Of a stretch of DNA of 64,000 nt, positions 58,755 to 64,000 are shown piece after piece. The stretch is from assembly GCF_025685425.1 (NCBI RefSeq), contig NZ_JAGTAS010000021.1, positions 1-64,000 on the forward strand, written 5' to 3'. How positions within the stretch are numbered: position 1 is the stretch's first letter; each line of letters starts with the position of its first letter. Made by a program: the position numbers and the translations under genes. The DNA comes from Terriglobus albidus. GTDB taxonomy: Bacteria > Acidobacteriota > Terriglobia > Terriglobales > Acidobacteriaceae. The notes below the pieces were generated by a model, which worked only from the letters and a program-made list of their open reading frames with translations, ran no database searches and was not told the DNA's origin.

Positions 58755-61700
58755 GTACGGAGATGAATCAACCGATGCAGCCCGAGGTAGTAAGCACCAT
58801 TGCTCCGGCCAAGCCGAAGCGTATGACGCTGGCAGAGGTGCAGGCCAAGCTGGCCAATAAGACCGGCCGCCGCTTCTGGACCAGCCTGGATGAATTGGCT
58901 GAGCAGCCTGGATTCGACGAGATGCTCCGTGAGGAGTTTCCGCGCCAGGCCAGCGAGATGACCTCCGGTGTCTCGCGCCGCGGCTTCATGAAGGTGATGG
59001 GCGCCAGCTTCGCGCTCGCCGGTCTTAGCGGTTGCACCAAGCAGCCCGATGAACCGATCTATCCCTATGTGAAGGCTCCTGAGGACCTGGTTCTCGGTAA
59101 GCCGATGTACTTCGCGACGGCGCATCCTTTCCCGACCGGTTCAGTGCCGGTACTGGTGAAGTCCGATGCCTTCCGTCCGATCAAGGTCGACGGCAATCCG
59201 GAGCACCCGGTAACGAAGGGTAGGAGCGATGCCTTTACGCAGGCGTCGGTACTCGATCTGTACGATCCGGACCGCTCGCAGCACGTTCTTTTTGAAGGCA
59301 ACAACAAGAGCTGGGGAGATTTTCAGGATGCCCTCGCAAAGGGATTGGATGGTCTCCGCCAGGGCGCCGGACTGTACATCCTGAGCGAGACGGTGACCTC
59401 GCCGACTCTCGCTGCGCAGTGGAAAGCCGCGCAGGCGAAGTATCCGGCCGCCAAGCTGATCCAGTGGGAGCCGGTAAACCGCGACGCCGCCCGCGCCGGA
59501 TCGATGGCTGCGTTCGGCGAGTACGTCGATGCGCAGTACAAGCTGGAAGAAGCCGATGTAATTCTGTCGCTCGACGCTGACTTCCTTGGCGGAGCTCACT
59601 TCCCCGGCTTCCTGCCGCTGGCGGCCGGTTATGCTGAGCGCCATCGCTTCGAAAAGGATAAAGAGCAGAACCGCCTGTACGTCGTCGAGTCGATGCCGTC
59701 GGTAACCGGTTTCAAGGCGGAGCATCGTCTCTCCCTGAAGCCCTCGGATGTAGAGAAGTTCGCTCTGGCGCTGGCTGGACAGGGAGCTGCTCCGGCTGAA
59801 GCCGCGAAGTTCCTGGAGGCGGTCAAGAAGGATCTGACCAAGGCCGGCGGTAAGGCTGTCGTGATTCCGGGCGAGGCCACCTCGCCGGCGGTACACGCCG
59901 CCGCTGCCCTGATCAACGCGCAGATCGGCGCCGTGGGCAAGACGGTGGTCTACACCGAGACCGTGAACCCGATTCCGAGCCAGCAGAATGCTGACCTGAA
60001 GGCATTGGTCGCTGACCTGAACGCCGGTAAGGTGTCATGGCTGGTGATCCTGGGTGTGAACCCGGTCTACTCGGCTCCGGCTGACCTTAACTTTGCTGAT
60101 GCAGTCAAGAAGGCTAAGGTAATCGTCCATTTCGGTTCCCATGTCGACGAGACGGCGCTGATCGCTCACTGGCACATCAATAAGGCTCACTATCTGGAGA
60201 GCTGGTCGGATGCGCGTGCGTACGACGGCACGATCTCGATCATCCAACCGATGATCGATCCGCTGTATGGCGGAAAGACGGCGCATGATCTTCTGGCGCA
60301 GTTCACTGACAATCCGCAGAGCTCGGGTTACGACGCTGTGTTGGCCAACGCGAAGACCGTGATCAAGGGGAACTTTGAGGCGGGCTGGCGCAAGGCGCTG
60401 CACGATGGCTGGGTGGCGGACACTGCCTTCTCGCCCAAGTCGGTTTCGGCGAAGGCCGGAAGCATCACGCCAAGCTCTGTACCCTCGGGGGAGTATGAGA
60501 TCTCGTTCAAGCCGGACGCTTCCCTGTATGACGGACGCTATGCCAACAATGGCTGGCTGCAGGAGCTTCCCAAGCAGGTCACGCACCTGAGCTGGGACAA
60601 CGCGGCGCTGATGTCGATGGAGACCATGAAGAAGCTCGGTGTGGAAGAGACCGAGATGGTCGAGCTCACCGTAGGCGGCAGCAAGGTCAAGGCTCCGGTC
60701 CTGATGGTTCCGGGTCATCCTCAGGGTTCCATTACGGTGCACCTCGGTTTCGGCCGCACTGTGGGCCGTGTGGCGACAGGCGTGGGGTTCAACGCCTATG
60801 CCGTGAACACCTCTTCGGCAGCTTCCTGGACCGGTGGATCGGCCAAGAAGACTGACGGAACCTACGACATCTGCGTCACCACCGTGCACTCGCTCGACAA
60901 CCGCGGAAGCTTCGCGCAGTCGACGGTTGCCAGCGTTGGTATGGCGAAGGACTTCTCCAAGACGCACTCGCTGGCCGGTAATGAAGCCATGACCCGCGGC
61001 ATCATTCGTTATGCCACGGCGGAAGAGGCGAAGAAGAATCCTGGTTTTGCGCACGAAGGCCCGGGTCTGAAGGAGACCCCGGAGAAGGACATGAGCTTCT
61101 TCCCGGATGATTGGCGCTATGACCATATCGATAAGTCGAGCGGCAAGATCCAGAACGCCTGGGGCATGTCGATCGATCTGAACTCCTGTGTCGGTTGCAA
61201 CGCCTGCGTCGTGAGCTGCTATGCGGAGAACAACATTCCGGTGGTTGGCCGTGAGCAGGTGAAGGTCGGCCGCAACATGCAGTGGCTCCGCATCGATACC
61301 TACTTCGAAGGCGACCTGCATGCTCCCAAGGCGCACTTCCAGCCGATGCTGTGCCAGCACTGCGAGAACGCGGGCTGCGAACAGGTCTGCCCGGTAGGTG
61401 CGACGCTGCACACGCCCGAGGGCCTGAACACGATGGTGTACAACCGTTGCGTCGGCACTCGCTACTGCTCGAACAACTGCCCGTACAAGGTCCGCCGCTT
61501 CAACTTCCTGCTGTACTCAGACTATGAGACCGAGAGCCTGAAGCTGGGCCGTAATCCGGATGTTTCGGTTCGCTCGCGCGGCGTGATGGAGAAGTGCTCC
61601 TACTGCGTGCAGCGTATCCAGTCGGCGAAGATTCAGGCCGACAAGGAAAACCGCGAAATTCGCGACGGCGATATCGTGACGGCTTGCCAGCAGGCCTGCC

Positions 61701-61867
61701 CGACCGACGCCATCGTCTTCGGCAATATCAACGACAAGGCGAGCAAGGTGGCCAAGCGCAAAGCGGAAGAGCGCGAATACGCTGTACTCGCCGACCTGAA
61801 CTACCGTCCGCGTACGACCTACACGGCCGGTGTCATCAACCCGAATCCTGAGCTGGAGCTGGCATAA
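58751..61867 (+). CDS. actB: Alternative Complex III subunit ActB (molybdopterin-like and iron-sulfur)
   Basis: A 1038-residue subunit. A twin-arginine-like sequence with lipobox, SRRGFMKVMGASFALAGLSGC, lies at about 75-95 after a ~70-residue N-terminal region, so the protein is exported and anchored by Cys95. A large molybdopterin-oxidoreductase-like domain (no cofactor expected in this family) is followed by a ferredoxin-like domain with cysteine sets SCVGCNACVVSC, CQHCENAGCEQVC, YCSNNC, CSYC and ACQQAC, typical of three [4Fe-4S] and one [3Fe-4S] cluster. Overlaps actA by four bases (ATGA). Confidence 0.93.
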   Translation: MSTEMNQPMQPEVVSTIAPAKPKRMTLAEVQAKLANKTGRRFWTSLDELAEQPGFDEMLREEFPRQASEMTSGVSRRGFMKVMGASFALAGLSGCTKQPDEPIYPYVKAPEDLVLGKPMYFATAHPFPTGSVPVLVKSDAFRPIKVDGNPEHPVTKGRSDAFTQASVLDLYDPDRSQHVLFEGNNKSWGDFQDALAKGLDGLRQGAGLYILSETVTSPTLAAQWKAAQAKYPAAKLIQWEPVNRDAARAGSMAAFGEYVDAQYKLEEADVILSLDADFLGGAHFPGFLPLAAGYAERHRFEKDKEQNRLYVVESMPSVTGFKAEHRLSLKPSDVEKFALALAGQGAAPAEAAKFLEAVKKDLTKAGGKAVVIPGEATSPAVHAAAALINAQIGAVGKTVVYTETVNPIPSQQNADLKALVADLNAGKVSWLVILGVNPVYSAPADLNFADAVKKAKVIVHFGSHVDETALIAHWHINKAHYLESWSDARAYDGTISIIQPMIDPLYGGKTAHDLLAQFTDNPQSSGYDAVLANAKTVIKGNFEAGWRKALHDGWVADTAFSPKSVSAKAGSITPSSVPSGEYEISFKPDASLYDGRYANNGWLQELPKQVTHLSWDNAALMSMETMKKLGVEETEMVELTVGGSKVKAPVLMVPGHPQGSITVHLGFGRTVGRVATGVGFNAYAVNTSSAASWTGGSAKKTDGTYDICVTTVHSLDNRGSFAQSTVASVGMAKDFSKTHSLAGNEAMTRGIIRYATAEEAKKNPGFAHEGPGLKETPEKDMSFFPDDWRYDHIDKSSGKIQNAWGMSIDLNSCVGCNACVVSCYAENNIPVVGREQVKVGRNMQWLRIDTYFEGDLHAPKAHFQPMLCQHCENAGCEQVCPVGATLHTPEGLNTMVYNRCVGTRYCSNNCPYKVRRFNFLLYSDYETESLKLGRNPDVSVRSRGVMEKCSYCVQRIQSAKIQADKENREIRDGDIVTACQQACPTDAIVFGNINDKASKVAKRKAEEREYAVLADLNYRPRTTYTAGVINPNPELELA

Positions 61868-63292
61868 ATGGCGACCAAGGGACAAATCAGCGATCCGATG
61901 ATCGACCCGAAGACTGGCGAATTCGCCGTCATCGCGCCGGGCCATAATTTCAAATCGGTAACCGAGAAGATTGCCGGCGTCGTGCTGACGTCGAACACAC
62001 CGCTGGGCTGGTTCTTTGGCCTGATCGTAGCGTCTGGTGTGGCAACCTTCCTGGTGATTGCCGTTACCTGGCTCTTCCTGAAGGGCGTTGGTATCTGGGG
62101 TGTAACGATCCCGGGCGCCTGGGGTTTCGCCATCATCAACTTCGTCTGGTGGATCGGTATCGGTCACGCCGGAACGTTGATCTCGGCGATCCTTCTGCTC
62201 TTCAAGCAGACCTGGCGTAACTCGATCAATCGCTTCGCGGAAGCGATGACGATCTTCGCCGTATGCTGCGCCGGTCTGTTCCCGGTCCTGCACGTCGGCC
62301 GTCCGTGGCTCGGTTACTGGCTGTTCCCGTACCCGAACACGATGAACATCTGGCCGCAGTTCCGGTCGCCGCTGTGCTGGGACGTGTTCGCCGTATCGAC
62401 ATACGCGACCATCTCGGTGGTGTTCTGGTATATCGGCATGGTTCCCGACTTTGGAACCCTGCGCGATAAGGCGCAGTCTCCGCTGGCCAAGTTCGTTTAT
62501 GGTCTGCTCTCGCTGGGCTGGCGCGGATCGACCCGCCACTGGATGCGGTATGAGACGGCTTCGCTGCTTCTGGCCGGTCTTTCAACGCCGCTGGTGCTCT
62601 CGGTACACACGGTCATCAGCTTCGACTTCGCGGTCGCGGCTCTGCCTGGCTGGCATACGACGATCTTCCCGCCGTACTTCGTCGCCGGCGCCATCTACTC
62701 CGGTTTCGCCATGGTGCTCACGCTGGCGATTCCGATCCGCAAGTTCTACCACATGGAAGATCTGGTCACGCTGCGCCACCTGGACAACATGGCCAAGGTC
62801 ATGCTCGGTACCGGTCTGATTGTGGCCTACGGCTATGGCATGGAAGTCTTCATGGCCTGGTACTCGGCCAGCCACTGGGAGTTCTTCATGATGTGGAACC
62901 GTATGTTCGGGCCGATGGGCTGGGGCTACTGGATCCTGATCGCGACGAACATCGCCATCCCGCTGACCACTCTGTGGTCCCGCAAGCTGCGGGTGAACGT
63001 AACGTATCTGTTCATCCTGTCGCTGATCGTGAACACGGGTATGTGGTTCGAGCGTTTCGTCATCGTCGTCACTTCGCTCTACCGTGACTTTCTGCCCTCG
63101 AGCTGGGGTACGTACAAGGCGACCAAGTGGGACTACATGCTCTACGTTGGAACGCTCGGCATGTTCTCGTTCCTGTTCCTGCTCTTCGTCCGTCTGGCTC
63201 CGATGATCCCGATGAACGAAATCAAGATGATGCTGCCTCAGACCAAGATCAAGGGTCTGGACGCTGAAACCACCATAGAGGAGACCGCCTGA
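61868..63292 (+). CDS. actC: Alternative Complex III subunit ActC (NrfD-like quinol-binding)
   Basis: A 474-residue membrane protein of the NrfD/PsrC type with about ten membrane helices. It binds menaquinol at the periplasmic side of the complex. Starts immediately after the actB stop, so translation is coupled. Contains the conserved segments NFVWWIGIGHAGTLISAILLL and LHVGRPWLGYWLFPYPN. Confidence 0.93.
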   Translation: MATKGQISDPMIDPKTGEFAVIAPGHNFKSVTEKIAGVVLTSNTPLGWFFGLIVASGVATFLVIAVTWLFLKGVGIWGVTIPGAWGFAIINFVWWIGIGHAGTLISAILLLFKQTWRNSINRFAEAMTIFAVCCAGLFPVLHVGRPWLGYWLFPYPNTMNIWPQFRSPLCWDVFAVSTYATISVVFWYIGMVPDFGTLRDKAQSPLAKFVYGLLSLGWRGSTRHWMRYETASLLLAGLSTPLVLSVHTVISFDFAVAALPGWHTTIFPPYFVAGAIYSGFAMVLTLAIPIRKFYHMEDLVTLRHLDNMAKVMLGTGLIVAYGYGMEVFMAWYSASHWEFFMMWNRMFGPMGWGYWILIATNIAIPLTTLWSRKLRVNVTYLFILSLIVNTGMWFERFVIVVTSLYRDFLPSSWGTYKATKWDYMLYVGTLGMFSFLFLLFVRLAPMIPMNEIKMMLPQTKIKGLDAETTIEETA

Positions 63293-63834
63293 TGCCGGTA
63301 AAAGAAGGAATCTACGGACTTCTTGCGGAGTTCGACACTCCGGGGGCCCTGGTGGATGCCACCGAGGCCGCACGGGATGCCGGTTACCGCCGCATGGAAT
63401 GCTACACACCGTATCCGGTGGAAGAGGCTGCGGAGGCTCTGGGCGCGGTGCGTAACCGCGTTCCGCTGCTGACCCTGATGGGCGGCATCATGGGTCTGAC
63501 GACGGCGTTTCTGATGCAGACCTGGATCTCGCGTTGGGGTTACCCGATGAACTTTGCCGGACGTCCGCTGTTCTCGTGGCCGGCGTTCATTATCCCGACC
63601 TATGAGTGGACGATTCTGTTCAGCGGTCTGTCGGCTGCCTTCGGCATGCTGGCGCTGAACGGTCTGCCGCAGCCGTATCACCCGCTGTTCAACGCTCCCA
63701 ACTTCCGTCAGGGAGCGACCGACCACAAGTTCTTCCTGTGCCTGGAAGCGATCGATCCTAAGTTCGATGTGAACGAGACGCGCGCCTTCCTCGAGCAGTT
63801 CCATGCGGTAAGCGTGGTGGAGGTGGATCTCTAA
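63292..63834 (+). CDS. actD: Alternative Complex III subunit ActD (DUF3341)
   Basis: A 180-residue protein with a cytoplasmic N-terminal domain (GIYGLLAEFDTPGALVDA, RMECYTPYPVEEAAEAL) and two membrane helices, the DUF3341 pattern of ActD. Overlaps actC by one base (TGATG). Confidence 0.92.
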   Translation: MPVKEGIYGLLAEFDTPGALVDATEAARDAGYRRMECYTPYPVEEAAEALGAVRNRVPLLTLMGGIMGLTTAFLMQTWISRWGYPMNFAGRPLFSWPAFIIPTYEWTILFSGLSAAFGMLALNGLPQPYHPLFNAPNFRQGATDHKFFLCLEAIDPKFDVNETRAFLEQFHAVSVVEVDL

Positions 63835-64000
63835 TGCAGGGCGCAAGCTTCAAGGTTCAAGGCGCACGCCTCATCCTGTCAGCCACCCTGGCCAGCGTTG
63901 CTGTGCTGACAGGTTGCCGTCAGGATATGCACGACCAGCCGAAGATGTTTCCGCAGCGTTCGACGACGATCTTCGCCGACGGCCGCTCCGCACGTCCGCA
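63834..64000 (+). CDS. actE: Alternative Complex III subunit ActE, 5' part only
   Basis: Starts with ATG overlapping the actD stop. The visible 55 codons encode a lipoprotein signal (LSATLASVAVLTGC, Cys28) and the beginning of a domain (MHDQPKMFPQR) as in ActE, the monoheme cytochrome c of the complex. The heme motif lies beyond the window end. Called from position in the operon and the lipoprotein start. Confidence 0.8.
   Translation, partial: MQGASFKVQGARLILSATLASVAVLTGCRQDMHDQPKMFPQRSTTIFADGRSARP

Noticed and set aside
60035-61411. 458-codon frame antisense to actB
   Set aside because: Shadow of codon bias in actB, which has intact iron-sulfur motifs.
1-64000. tRNA, rRNA or transposase genes
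   Set aside because: None recognised in the gaps or among the proteins; a covariance search would be needed for certainty.

Overview
The window looks like a chromosomal segment of an Acidobacteriota bacterium of the Terriglobus/Granulicella/Edaphobacter type. This is inferred from gene content: two PadR regulators paired with very large ADOP-type permeases, three TIGR03435-family secreted proteins, a cupin next to a rhodanese, and an Alternative Complex III (act) operon. BamA and LptD show a two-membrane cell envelope. I saw no phage, transposase, CRISPR array, rRNA or tRNA.

Layout. 1-3690: repeats, then a PadR-ADOP pair behind two palindromic operators. 4232-8037: a stressosome-like operon (RsbR, RsbS, RsbT, an RsbT-like ATPase fused to a PP2C phosphatase, and an RsbT-like ATPase fused to a GGDEF diguanylate cyclase), so the likely output is c-di-GMP rather than a sigma factor. 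8134-9414: an atypical Nramp transporter. 9531-13481 (minus): a periplasmic molybdenum aldehyde oxidoreductase, paoABC. 13754-16903 (minus): a second PadR-ADOP pair with its own operator pair. 17421-26648: mixed metabolism and envelope genes (threonine aldolase, TIGR03435 protein, LysR, flavin disulfide reductase, aquaporin, ThuA-like protein, HIT protein, parvulin lipoprotein, DsbA-like protein). 27153-29249: a strongly codon-biased radical SAM protein with the cysteine layout of tetraether or membrane-spanning lipid synthases. 29530-37774: envelope biogenesis (BamA, RDD protein, LptD, RlpA). 37846-45620: two TIGR03435 proteins, a bPH-domain protein, two secreted TldD/PmbA-family proteins and an M48 protease. 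45826-52126: cupin, sulfurtransferase, GH57 enzyme, small membrane proteins and a DUF4242 protein. 52194-57205: GlxA-type regulator, an NsrR-like regulator beside a single-domain globin, TetR with azoreductase and DoxX, and an AlkA-like glycosylase. 57843-64000: actABCD and the start of actE, the quinol-oxidising Alternative Complex III, running off the window.

Non-coding DNA is rich in repeats of at least five kinds: AGTTNNN heptamer arrays with a GTACnGCATGGG core; a ~114-bp palindromic element found three times, each time between two co-directional genes; GC-rich hairpins built on CCTGGGGC/GCCCCAGG; a larger composite with GGTGGGAGCC ends; and a double hairpin after plus-strand genes. Many seem to act as terminators or intra-operon spacers, and several run into the last codons of genes. 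The strongest leads are the stressosome-to-c-di-GMP module, the radical SAM protein, the PadR operator pairs and the intra-operonic element.
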